This document shows positions 39,099 through 51,834 of a DNA stretch of 64,000 nt, in pieces. Position numbers and translations under genes: made by a program. Numbering within the stretch: the stretch's first letter is position 1; each line of letters begins with the position of its first letter. The notes beneath the pieces were generated by a model. It ran no database searches. It worked only from the letters and a program-made list of their open reading frames with translations, and was not told the origin of the DNA. This stretch comes from Nansenia antarctica (Eukaryota > Chordata > Actinopteri > Argentiniformes > Microstomatidae): NCBI GenBank assembly GCA_963989245.1, contig OZ022342.1:19199868-19263867 (forward strand), given 5' to 3'.

Positions 39099-39232
39099 GG
39101 GAGCATTTCTCACCAGATCTGACAGTGGAAATGGGTAGTTTTAAACGTTGAGAGAGTTTTTTCTAGCCTTCTCCTTGATGATGTAAGTGAACTATCTTGA
39201 TTCTGACATCCTTGGACAACTGTTTAGAGCAG

Positions 39233-39310
39233 GGGTGGGCAATTAATTTTCACAATGGGCCACATGAGAAACCGGGACTATTGTGGATGGCCGGACCAGT
39301 AGGCTGAACT
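39233..39310 (+). mobile_element. hAT-type terminal fragment
   Basis: CAGGGGTGGGCAATTAATTT is a familiar hAT end. The matching right end was not found, so only a fragment is called. Confidence 0.5.
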
Positions 39311-39544
39311 TAATTCTGCTCAATATTACTTTTATCGCTTTATAAAAAGCAGTAAATGATATGGTTTTGACTAGCTGCTACTGGTAAGAATACATGTTAT
39401 CATAAGGCTATGAAAATGTGGAGTATGTCAAATATAGAAGAGCAAGAGGACTCATTTAAACACAGACCTTTATTCTGAAATAAAATTTTTAAGACTTTTA
39501 TTCAGATTTTTTTTTCAGACTTTTATTCTGAAATAAAAAATCTT

Positions 39545-40290
39545 CATGAATGAATGAATGAATGGACTTTATTGTCATTGCTACAGTACAGGTACCAAAC
39601 AACGAAATTTAGGAGGGGTGGCTCCCCTGGTGTTAGGAAAGAAAAAAAAAAAAAACTTTTAGAAAAAGAAAAAATCACAAGAAGGTAAGGAGCTGGTTTA
39701 CATAAATAAAGGCTATGTACACAATCCACTGTACTATACTGCACAGATAGTCAACTAGGGTTGTCATATTGCACAATAGTATTTTTTCACGTTATTTAAA
39801 GTGTCACAGTTTGCAGGCTTGACATGTACATGTTTGTGCCTCAGCACTACACCTGATTTTTTCAGTCCAGCAGCTGCCATACAATCCGTCCAGACTGTCC
39901 AGGGCCCAGAACTTAGGTCTTTGCTGTGTTCAGGGCCTGGACGGCCCTGTGGTAGAAGCAGTTCTTCAGTCTGTTTGTCTTAGCGGCCAGGGTCCTGAAC
40001 CTCCTTTTCGAGGGCAGCCTGGTAAAGTGTACGTGCCCAGGGTGGGTCGGGTCCCTGGAGATCTTTGAGGCCTTCCTGAGACAGCGTGTGTTGTACAGCT
40101 CTTCCAGAGAGGGGAGGGGGGCGCCGGTGATCTTCTGTGCTGTTCTCACTACTCTCTGTAGCGCATTTCTCTCCGCTGTTGTGCAGCTGGAGAACCAGTT
40201 GCAGATGCCCTAGGTGAGGATGCTCTCCACTGCGCCGCGGTAGAAGGCCACCAGTATCTCCTGCTTGTTGTGTTCCTTCAGTATTATTTC
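39545..40290 (-). mobile_element. Rex/CR1-type LINE 3' end with reverse-transcriptase C-terminus
   Basis: Minus strand: AERNALQRVVRTAQKITGAP, LEELYNTRCLRKASKI and DPTHPGHVHFTRLPSKRRF are standard C-terminal blocks of Rex-type reverse transcriptases. A stop interrupts the frame near 40213. The 3' UTR and an (AATG)n tail run to 39545 and match the copies at 7380-8457 and 9343-9690. Confidence 0.85.
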
Positions 40291-41070
40291 AGACTTTTAT
40301 TCTGAAATAAAAAAAAATCTGACTTTTATTTCAGACTTTTATTCTGAAATAAAAAAAAATCAGACTTTTATTTGGAAATAGTTTTTAACACCAGACACAA
40401 CAGCCACCTTCAGCACCAATCACCTTGGTCTGGGCCTTAGTAATCATCTTCGCAAAAGGTAACAAAGAATAATCCAAAAGGGTTCCCAAACTTTTGCACA
40501 TTGCCATTTTCATTTGTTATTATTTAGAAACTCAGAAAAATTCAAATAAAAACAAACCTTGCTTTAAAATGTGCAGAAAGGTGTCATGTTTAACTTGTAT
40601 CATGTAGCATTTAGTGTTCAGGTTTGTTTTCAATCACTTGGAGATTAATTGTAACAGAAATTCAAACCAGGGGTGCCCACATTTTTGCACCCCACTGTAT
40701 GTCTTTTCATGAAATCTTCACAGCGTGGGCATCGGCAATGAATGAGTTAATGATGTCAGCCCCACCCTCTCAGAATCTCCCTGTGACCCACATAATCCAA
40801 CATGGCTGCCATGATGCTGCAGCAGACAGGGTCAAGGATACACCCAGTGCTGTCACTCCCACAGTTTATTTGTTCATTGTGTGAAGTCATATATTAATTC
40901 GCAGATGTATTTTGTAGATTTTCTGAATATAAAAGGTGTTTTGCTATAGTATTTCAGATGATACTCAAAAATACTCAAAAATGATACTAAAATTAATATT
41001 GCATGGTATGAAGTTTGTTTGTGTCACTGTGTGTGTTCTGTGGTGTGGCTATTCTCAGTGCATGGCCCAA

Positions 41071-41117
<47 letters not shown>

Positions 41118-41881
41118 CTCTGGGCATTTCTTTGTAGTGATGAGCTTGGCTCTAATCCTGTCTCGCTGAGCTTAGATGAGATCAGCCGGGAGTTTGTGCT
41201 TTGTCTGAGAGACACGTGAGTTCTGAGGCAGAGAGAGAGAGAGCAGATGTGGGCCAGACAGGTCATAAGCCAAACTTTATTCACCCAAGTATCATAAAAG
41301 TAACTGTTTCTTGCCTACATAACATTCTAATTTATTTATTTCATGATAGATGAGGCGATGATGAATAACCCTGTAAAGAGTTACTATATCCTATACCCTA
41401 TCCTTTTCCACTTAAGCTTATAGTGCTAGAACAGCTAATATAATAACAACATACTAATGTAACAGTAATGTAATTCACACAGCATGTTGAAACCAAGAAG
41501 GAGGCTTTAGACCAGAGTATATCCTGGCTGAAACAAGGTCATTGGCCACACATCCCCTCTTAATAAGAGCCTGGGGTCAGTAGAACCTGTCCGAAGATGT
41601 CCTGTTAAGTGCAGCTAGGTTATATATAGACTGTATTCAGATAGGGATGAATACAGCTCTCTAATGGACCCATACCATGTTTCCACTGAGGGACACAGAG
41701 AGAGAGGCTGTCGTAGACAAAACTGGCTTCCCATAGAGGACAGGACTGTGAATGCTCACTCTGCCCACAAAATGAAACTGAGCTACATATCCTCAAGCCA
41801 ACATTATAATGAAATGAGAGAAAAATCTTAGCAGTAAAATGTGTAACTTTGTGCCACATCCTATGGACAGCTAGTGGACCA

Positions 41882-42011
<130 letters not shown>

Positions 42012-42456
42012 AGAGGGAGGCAGGCAACCTGGTGTACTTGTAAAATAGAATCAATCAATACAATACAATATATATGTGGTGCAGCTCTGTGATCCTGTCA
42101 GTTATAAATCTTTGCTGGGCCGAGTGTGTTCTGTAGGGTTTTTGTGTTGAATTGTGATTAATGAATGGACAAAGTATTGGTGTGTACAGTACAGTATGCA
42201 CATGAGTGTTTTTCTTGTGCAGGAGGAGCTGACCCTGTTCTCCGTGGCTGGGGATCAGTGAAGTGTGTCATCGTGTCAGTCACCACTCCTCTGTGATGAC
42301 CATGATTTACCCTGCACTCCATACCTGACCTCGTGTTCCCGTGGCAACACCGCAGGGGATGAGTCGAGGTGGGTCCCAGGTGTCAGGTGCATGCATAAAG
42401 CCACAAGAAATGAAATGGTCACACTCTATAAACTGGTCAATTGGAATTTGATAACC

Positions 42457-42492
<36 letters not shown>

Positions 42493-42793
42493 TGGGAGAT
42501 TGGGTTTTATTGGCTCCATTGTACGGTAGTCCTCAGCATCCTGTCACAGTAAAAAAAAAAAAAGAAAAAAAAAAAAGTGTTATTGTGTCTAAAATATTCT
42601 ATAGGAACTAAACACAGGTTTCATTTAGCAAGGTTTTAGGCTCTGTGTAATAGGGACTCTTTGTAGCCCTGAGGGAGAACAACGTCAATACTAAGGCTAT
42701 TGTCTAGTTTTCAAATAACAACATAATTGGCTCTCATTACAGGAATACAGGTCAGAGCTTGATCGGATAGCCACCCATCTGCCCCCACCTCCT

Positions 42794-42899
<106 letters not shown>

Positions 42900-44656
42900 A
42901 ACCCCCCAACCTCGACGCAAACCCTCACATCAACACTGCAATGAGCCAGGAGGCTAAACCTATCAGGGGGAAGGGCTTGGCTCCACTGGTCCCTGATTGG
43001 AGGATTGTGTGCTGTGTCTCCAGGTAGAACAAGCTTCCCCTGCGGCACTCATAATCCCCATTTTACCCCCCTGTCTGGCATAATAGCCTCCTTTAGGAGA
43101 AGAAGAGAATACAAAATGACACGCCTGGGCCATCAGAGGCTGAGTTGTGGGAGATTGTGACAAAAATGGAGGACACCTACCATATGACCTTGATCAAGGT
43201 TTCCCTGACATGATCATCGTTATCATTTCCCTTTAATCATCATCATGAACAAACATTGACCACCGACTATTCCATATCAATGAATATGGGCATATTTTAT
43301 GTTTTATGTACATTATGTTTAATATTGTAATGAAAGCAGACCAACCTTTGAAATGGTGCAGCCTCTCCCTCTCCTCACGTATCCTGGAGTCTATGTACAC
43401 ACACGGGGCGACGCAATGCTACAAAACGACCATTGGTCATTCATTGTCAATGGAAGATGGCGACTTGACGTGACTTCAGGTGATAATACCCATCGGCCAT
43501 GTAGTACCTAGTGGTGTAACCAGACAGAATAGTATCCAGGTCGAAATCGCCGGTGACGTTGCTACGTGATAACCAATCAGAGAACGGAGGAAAGGTACGG
43601 TCCCTAACGTTTCCTGTATGGTACACAACAACCATGCTTTAATTCCACATCATATTCTAGGTTTCTGTTGTGCTGTTTTGTTGGTGGCAGAATGCTAGCT
43701 GGTTCAATTTCACCACAAGTTGTGGCATGTACATTAGCTCATAAGTCAGGACACAACGTAAATGCAACCCATAATGATTGGGAACGAACACATCTCGTGT
43801 AAGGACCAGTTAAAACTAGTGGAGTGGAGTGGAAACCATCTCCATCTCCACATGCCAACCTCGGTGGAGTCTTGAGGCGAAATCTCCGTATGTGTGTACA
43901 CCACTTTATGGTACATGGATGACCTCAGCTTACATGCAGACAGTAATGTCTGTATCTGTCACCTGCTCATCAGTGACTGTAATCTTGTTCATATGCCAGT
44001 GATTACACGGTGGCATGTAGGACACACACTGCGTGGAATCACAGGGTCATGCTGATTAATACCAGGGACTAGGGTGACAGCTAATCTTAGCATGCTGCCA
44101 CTCATCTGTCAACATGACACCTCTATCACGCCTTGGGCCGCTCCTAAGAAAGCATCATACAGTGTACTCCTGAGAACACATTGTACAGTGCACTCAACAC
44201 CTCAGCACAGCACTATGGCTCCAGACAGAAACTTACCGGTAAACTCCCACAAGTACAGTGTGTAGAATTCAGTAAATACAGGATAATGTGGGCCAGATGC
44301 TTTACCTTAATATTAATCTATAACTGTCTAAACATTAGATTTTTTTTATTTGTAATAATAATAATAATAATAAATAGTTGTGGAGCCCCTGTAATGTTAG
44401 CTTGTCGACTCATAATGTAAGCAACATATTGGTTTTCGAGATGTGTTGGAGGCAACCATTCTCTAGATATGTAACTTGGTGTAACTCAGTAGAAATATGC
44501 ATTTACAGTACATGTAGTGTGAGCATGTGTGAATATATCTTTGTGTCTACATGCGTGTTTAATGACTATGTTTTACATCTTTTCTCTCTTTCTCTCCCCC
44601 TCACCCTCCTCTCTTTCTCCCTCTAGGATTCCTGCTCTGTCAAATCTGTATATATA

Positions 44657-44692
<36 letters not shown>

Positions 44693-44957
44693 TGCGTGTG
44701 CGCGTGTGCATGTATGCGTGTGTGTGCTTGCGTGTGTGCGTGTGCATGTATGCGTGTGTGTGTGTGTGTGTGCGTGTGCGTGTGCGCATGTGCGCGTATC
44801 TGGGGCATTTCTCATGCCTCTCGCTCTGGTTGATGTTATTGATCTGACACTGGCAGGGGTCACAGCGTTGGGTCAGAATATCCCTTCTGCCCTGGAGGCA
44901 GTGAGTCTGCTGTACTTGATGATATGCACATCAGTGAGTCTACAGTATCTGCACGCA

Positions 44958-45115
44958 TGGGGCTGGTGTTGGGGCTGTTGCTAGGACTGGGGCTGGGGCT
45001 GGGACTGGGGCTGGGGCTGGGACTGGGGCTGGGACTGGGACTGGAGATGGGAGTGGGACTGGGGCTGGGACTGGGACTGGAGATGGGAGTGGGATTTAGG
45101 CTGGGGCTGGGGCTG
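44958..45115 (+). repeat. G-rich 6-bp minisatellite
   Basis: About 25 tandem units of GGGGCT / GGGACT / GGAGAT. Regular runs of three or four G make it a strong G-quadruplex candidate on the plus strand. Confidence 0.9.
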
Positions 45116-46233
45116 ATGAGACAGGGTGGCAATTCAGTTAAGGTAGAGAGGAAAAGGGATGGACCCAAACAAGAACCCATTTCTCCAGTGACTGTGTGGG
45201 ATTATTTGATGAATGACTGACCTCCTCATCCTCTTAGCCCCTGCCCCCATCCCCACCACACACACCTACATCTGTTCAGTTCAGTTCAGGGAAAACACAT
45301 GCACACCCAATCTCAAACTCCCAAACAGAATACACAACCTAAAACACAGCTCACGCAATCCACTACTGACAATTGCTGCGTAATGCGAACAAACTTTAAC
45401 ATAAAACAGCATCTTCCTCTTGATATTCCGTACTGTGCAAGGGAGCCTTGGAGAATGTACTCATACATAACCAGATGAAAGACATGTCTGACTGTAAATT
45501 CTACATTTGCATAAAATAAAAGGCAAGATATGTTCTCTAGACTAGAAAATATGAAATAAACGATATATTTTTTTTTTCTCACAGTGTGATGTGGTGACCC
45601 ACTCTCCTGCCTAATGATAGATGCTCTATTCATTGTCTGTGGGAGATTACTGTAGCCTGTGTTACAATCTGCTTGTGGCTCCTTTAAACCCTGACAAATG
45701 AAACAGACGCTTTTTGATGTATTAGTTTGATGGATTGTATTAATCTTGATACTTAATCTCCTGCAACCAGGAGCAAAATAAAACAAAGTATGGGCTAGGC
45801 TTTGTGTCTCTCTGCAATTGAAATGCTTTGCGGGCCATACTGGGTAGTCAATGGTTCCATTATGAAGTGTGAGAAAGAGAAAGAGTATGTGTATATGTGT
45901 TTATAGACACCCCCCTTCCCCCATGTACCCTGTAAATGGTGTATTAGGAAATCAGCAAGCATGACATCTCCTCACTATGTCTGTTGCTATAGTTACCTGC
46001 CTCTGACGTGCTTCTGCCTGCTCCCTCACCCCCCACCCAGCTCTGCTTCACGGCGTGTGTGTGTATGTGCAACCTCATGTCCATACACCCGTCCATGATT
46101 GTAGGAACACAAACAATGGATGGATCATGGGTGGCTCTTTGTGTGTAGTCTATGTCCATGCCTGTTAATTTGTCTTTGTGTCTGTATGTACAATATGTAT
46201 GTCTGCGTGTGTATGTGTGTGTTTATGAACGTG

Positions 46234-46313
<80 letters not shown>

Positions 46314-46338
46314 CGTGCATGCATGCATGTGTGTATGT

Positions 46339-46374
<36 letters not shown>

Positions 46375-46847
46375 CATAGCAAAAGGGCAGTTGGAGGGCA
46401 GACCCACAGAAATAGAGCAGGGCATGATAAAGGGAAGAAAGGGAAAGCAACTGAGTCAAGCAGTAATATTCTTACTGAGTGTGGCTGTTGCAGCATTTTG
46501 ATGTCTTTCTGCTAGAGAAAGTGAAAAGACTGAAAGACAGCAGGATTATGGAAAGAGAGAGAGAGAGGGAGACAAACTGAGGGGAAAAAAAACAATCCCA
46601 CACATGGGAATTTGCCTATCCTTGTTCATCTTAGATGAAGAGAGAGGAACTAAATGATTGGGATGTTGGTGAAGTCATTCTTTTAAAAAAGAAAAAAAAG
46701 AAAAGAAAAGGAGACTGGTTTTCTACAGGTAGAACTTCCACAACAGGTACTCCGTCCCCCCCCGTCCCCCCGTCCCGTCCCCCTTCCTCAGTGTTCCCTC
46801 GCCACATCGCTGAGAACAAAGACAGCACACACATAGACACACAGACA

Positions 46848-46893
<46 letters not shown>

Positions 46894-47905
46894 CTAGGTC
46901 ATTGATAACAAATCCGAATGTAGGTTGAGGGATGATGGGTTGCCGTGGCAACGGCAGGGAAGGGAGGGAGGGACGGAGGCTATGGGGGAACTGATGCTGG
47001 ATGAACTAGCCTACATCTTTTTCTCTTTTTTTTCCCTTTCTGCAAATCGACCATTCTCCATAAATATTACATACGGTGAAGCTTTGTTGCAGAGGGATGG
47101 AGAGAAATTAAACGAGAGAGAGAGAGAGAGAGAGAGGTGCTGTAGAGGTAGTTAATGAAATAGAGGAATTCCATCCATTCCATGAATAGAAAGCAGAGCG
47201 TTAAAAGCAGGGAAGGGTTAACGTGAGGTCTATGGAGTGGGAGGTGGTCTGGGTTACTTTGAGACTGATTATGTGGGCTATGGGCTGGTGGTTCTTTTCT
47301 TAGATCTCTCAGTGCCTCATAATTATTTAAGCTATCTCTGCCAAGCTTTCTCTTTCTCTACATTGGTTTGAATCAGAGCTGATGTAACACTAACACCATT
47401 ATTGTCTCATACTGTATACACAATACACTGCATTGCTGGTTTGTTTTTGTTGACACAAATCAACAATGGGAGGAACTCAGTCTATTCAAATTATAATATA
47501 AATTATATTTAATCAAAATACCTTGGTTTCATTATATTGATCACTTTTCACAATGCAACGGTAGATAAAGAGTAGAATGGTGTGGACAGAGAATGTTGTG
47601 GACACACACACCCACACATATTTACAGATGATGGTTGTTTATTTTTGTTTGAACTCTAGTCCGGATTCTGTGGGACGATCAATCCTCTGTCTTTCCTCAG
47701 CTGGTGGGAGGGCTAAGTCGACAGCCCTCTGTTTCCATGACAACCGCAGCTGCAGTGGGGGTTTTCACGTCCTTGCAGGGAGGGGCTATGTTTTCTGGGT
47801 TCTGTGTGACTGGGGCTGGGGCTGTGGATGGGGCTGGGCGGGAAGGGGGGGGGGGGGGGGGGGGACTGGGGTGGAGGAGGGGGAAGGGGAGACTGCGGAT
47901 GGTCA

Positions 47906-47952
<47 letters not shown>

Positions 47953-48984
47953 GATGGAGTCTTTTATTCCACCAGAATAACTCCGTCCGTGGATCCCATT
48001 CACCATGAATGACTCCATCACTGCCACCCAGAACAAAGACAAACAGCAGCACCGTGTCAACAGACCGTGCTGCTACTCCAGGACAGCTCAGACCCCAGTG
48101 TCCCTGCCTCTCTAATGTGACAGACCCCCGGGGTTCTGTGTGTGAACATGTGTCAGCGCATTGCTCTGCTGTTTACCTTTACTCTTGGCGACCCGTGTCT
48201 CTCTCAGGCTATGCAAAACATCTGTGTATGAAGCCTCATTTATCAGTCATCGTATTGTGCATTGTATTTATTGTGTTTATTGGTGAACGTGAGGATAATA
48301 TGTGTGACTTAGACATTGATAATTTTGTTTCCTGGGGACAGATGCACTTTGATGCGGTTGTAATAAAGTAGTATCCAATGGAGCTTATTGGTTCTGGAAT
48401 GATGACCTGACCCAGTGAAGCCTTTGGTCAGCTGGCCTTTGTTGGGGGTAATGACCAGTGGAAATGGAATAGTTGACCTTCTCTAAAGAGGATGACCAAT
48501 GACCAATGACACGAGACGATGGCGTCTGAAGAGGACATCTGCCATCTGCGAGTTTTAAGGGTGTTGGGGTGGAGACATTACCGAGCTGTTGCCAAGGACT
48601 ACAGGCAGTGACCAATAAAGTCACACGTCTTTGTTGACAAAAGCAGTTGAAGTCTGCCTGGTAACAGACTTCTTGGCACACTCCTGGTATTGGAAGAAGG
48701 GGGAGGGCTGTGATAGAGAGGTGGACCATGAATGTCATTCTGAATGGAACATCCTCATTGACTAATTGCCATATGGAAATTCGTTACCATCCAAAGCAAA
48801 ACAAGTGTTTGGTTCATAACACTGGATTGTGCAGCATTGCACATCTCAATCAATGGCTGGGTATTGTGAGGCTTACTATAGACTGTGATAGAATACACAG
48901 TTCATGTACAGGAATTATATTCATGAGTGTTACTTCTTACTATTTAGAATAGATGAAGACTATCTAGCCATAGTTTTTAAGTAT

Positions 48985-49206
48985 ACATCGTATAGCTACA
49001 TACTCATATATGAGCAACAAGGCCTACTGACATTGGCTGGAGTATGTAACATTCACACCATACCAAACTTCTTAGATACATATACTAGTAGTGTGTAGTT
49101 GTTGGGAACTTATATGTATCTGAGAAGTTTGGTGTGGTGTGAGTGTTACATACTACAGCAAATCGGTGGTGGAAGTTTGTATGTTGCTGCTCATGTGTGA
49201 GTGTAC
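48985..49206. repeat. Imperfect inverted repeat (long hairpin)
   Basis: Arms 49035-49084 and 49111-49160 are complementary at 45 of 50 positions across a 26-base loop. Weaker pairing continues outward to about 49000 and 49205 (TCATATATGAGCAACAA against the complement of TTGCTGCTCATGTGTGA). Three of the five inner mismatches would be G-U pairs in a plus-strand RNA. It could be a small MITE or an RNA hairpin. Confidence 0.75.
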
Positions 49207-51365
49207 ACATGTAATTCATCTGGCATACATGTTAATGCAGGGTGTCAAGAACTCTCTTGACAGCGTCTAAGATTGGCTGATTAAAGGGCCTGACAGTGTA
49301 TAAATGGAGAGCTTAGGGCTGCAGCAGCTGCTGGGCTCTAAGAGCTGTCTGTCTGATCTGATCCTTTAATGCAGTCCAGTCTCTCCTCTGCTCTCAGTAA
49401 GGTGCTTAGGAAGAGCAGGGATCGGGCCTGAGAGAGGGTGAAGCCCCCGGGCAGCAGTCCACTCACTGAGGCCCTGACACGCCTCCCCTGCACCTTCTCA
49501 CTGACGACTCATGTTAAAGCTGCTTCAGGGTCGGATCCTCAGCTCAGAGGGACCCAGCAGAAACGGGAACACCTGGGAGACTGTTTACTGTATAAAAACA
49601 TACTTATTGTACATACTGTGGTCACAATAATTGCTTGTATGTGTTTAACAACAAGCTCACCGTCTTTCTGTCCTACTTACTTTCTCTTTCTTCCTCCTAA
49701 TGGTCTTACTTACAGTCTTGGCCTTTGTAATCCACAGGTGTATCTTGTAACTTCACCCTCCCGTGTTGGTGTGGGTGGAACCCTCAGTCCTTCCAACAAC
49801 CCCCTCCAGCCCTCTAATGGGCGGAACAGGGCTTAATGGGGTTATATGGAGACCAGGATGAAAGAGTTTATGTGGAAACAGCAGTGTCCTGCTGTTTGAT
49901 ATTGTGGCCCTGTGGTGTTTATGGTGAGACTGTGAAGGAGAAAGGAGGAGAGAGTATCAGAATCAGAGATAGAGGGACTGCTCCTGTACACATGTTGGAC
50001 ATTTAAATAACACACGTCCTTTTATTCTGTCTCCCTTCTCCCAAAAGCATTTTACTTGCAAATCCTTTAACCTTTGTAATTTAAAAAAATATAATTATAC
50101 ATTTTAAAATAATAATCTTCAATTGTGTTCGTTCTCCAAGTCAATTTATTCTGATGTCATTCAGTCTATTATGTGATCGTTTTCCCCATCCCCCTTTGTT
50201 CCTGGCATCATGAGCTGCTGAAGGTATGGTGATCTGCATCATCAAATTCCACAGTCTTTCTCTCATCACCTTGGCAACCGCTGCAGCACTGCTATAATTC
50301 TAGTGTGTCAGGTGGCAGCCATTTTGCGCCTGCAGTAAGAGAGCCAAGATCACTTGTGTGCAGCTCTGCCGATCTGATTTCAGAAAATGGAGGAATATTA
50401 TTTTCTTCAAGGTACTGAATATTGATAATTATTTATTTGTAGCATTATCACTCAATTCACTGTAATAAAGTTAGAATAAACATTGTTTGCTGAAAGGACA
50501 TGACTTTTACTCTGTCATCATTTACAATCATTGTCTGTTGAATGACTTCTTTTTGTGACTAATCATGATATAAACATAAAGATCTATGAGGTTCTACTCT
50601 GTATACTCTACGACCGACATGCCTGCTTTACTATACTGTGCATATCTAACTCTAACATGTCTCAATGACAATAACTTAATAGGACACCTGTGTATGATGT
50701 GGTAATATCAATGCTCACTAACGTGGCTTCATTATCAGCCTATGAGAGGTGTTGATACCCCCACCACCACCACATTTCTTTGGTAGGGTTGGTTTTGTTA
50801 TGTCAGTCCCAGTGACTCAGTGATTGTAGTTTTGCCACTGCAGCATTTCCTGTTGCTATATTTAGAAAGGCCAGGGTTATTGTGGGACCTGAAGTGAGAT
50901 GCTTGCATTCTCTGCTGTTGTAGACCGCACTCTACTCCCTATGGAGGTTTGTTGTTTATGCTTAGTGATTCCCATTGCTTCATGTCTTTCAAAAGCCATT
51001 TTTTTTGTTTTTTAAATAAAAATAAAAACTAATACAACATGGATGGATGGTCAAACTATTTCGCCTGCCGGTCATGTCCCTGTCCTCTGTATAAGGGCTA
51101 TAAATGGCTTTGTCTGAGAGAAGAGGGACTTTATGTCCTACTTATTAAATCTCTGCAGAGCCCTGTTCCAGGTCCCTCTGACGTCTTTCTGCCTTTGCAT
51201 ATCCCCGTTTGTGACATGTGGGCTGAAAAATGGGTCAGCTCTGATTCAGAGCGGTATGGATTTAAAGAGCCCACAATATTGCTGATCTAAGAGGAACCAG
51301 GAGTTTTCTGAGCAGAATAGGGAAAAAGGACCCATAACCATCATTCAGCCTGCAGTAGAGCCACA

Positions 51366-51406
<41 letters not shown>

Positions 51407-51834
51407 TTCTATTGTCAATATAGTATGAGGTAGTGGCAGAGATGCTGTATTGATGTATTGATGTATGCTGTTGGCAAGCTATCGTATCAAACGTAACAGT
51501 ATGTGTGAGGTTCAGAAGGCTATAAAAGGAAGCTTTGTGTGAGGTTTAGAATCCGATTGCGGAGGGAGTGTGTGCATTCAGAATGCAGCGGAGGAGGAGA
51601 CAGGATGGTTGCAGGATTAGGAGTCTCCTCATCATCTGAGGCGGAACTGCCTGGAACAAAGGGTGGATGACTCACAGCGGAGCCATGGCTTCAGTTCAGT
51701 CACGTCCAACAGACAGGCCCAACATGGACACTGCCGTTAGTTTGGATAGTCCCCTCCCTCCAGCCTCCACACTGAGCAGCTTCGTCAGTCAAACACCACC
51801 TCCACCATCAAGGACCAGTCCATACACAGCGACC

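Noticed and set aside
39233..40380. Complete hAT element starting at 39233
   Set aside because: No matching right end or 8-bp duplication could be found.
45313..45786. 157-codon minus-strand frame
   Set aside because: No recognisable domain, signal, codon pattern or splice context; consistent with chance in AT-rich DNA.
48385..48738. 117-codon minus-strand frame
   Set aside because: Composition and context give no support for a protein; no splice sites or homology recognised.
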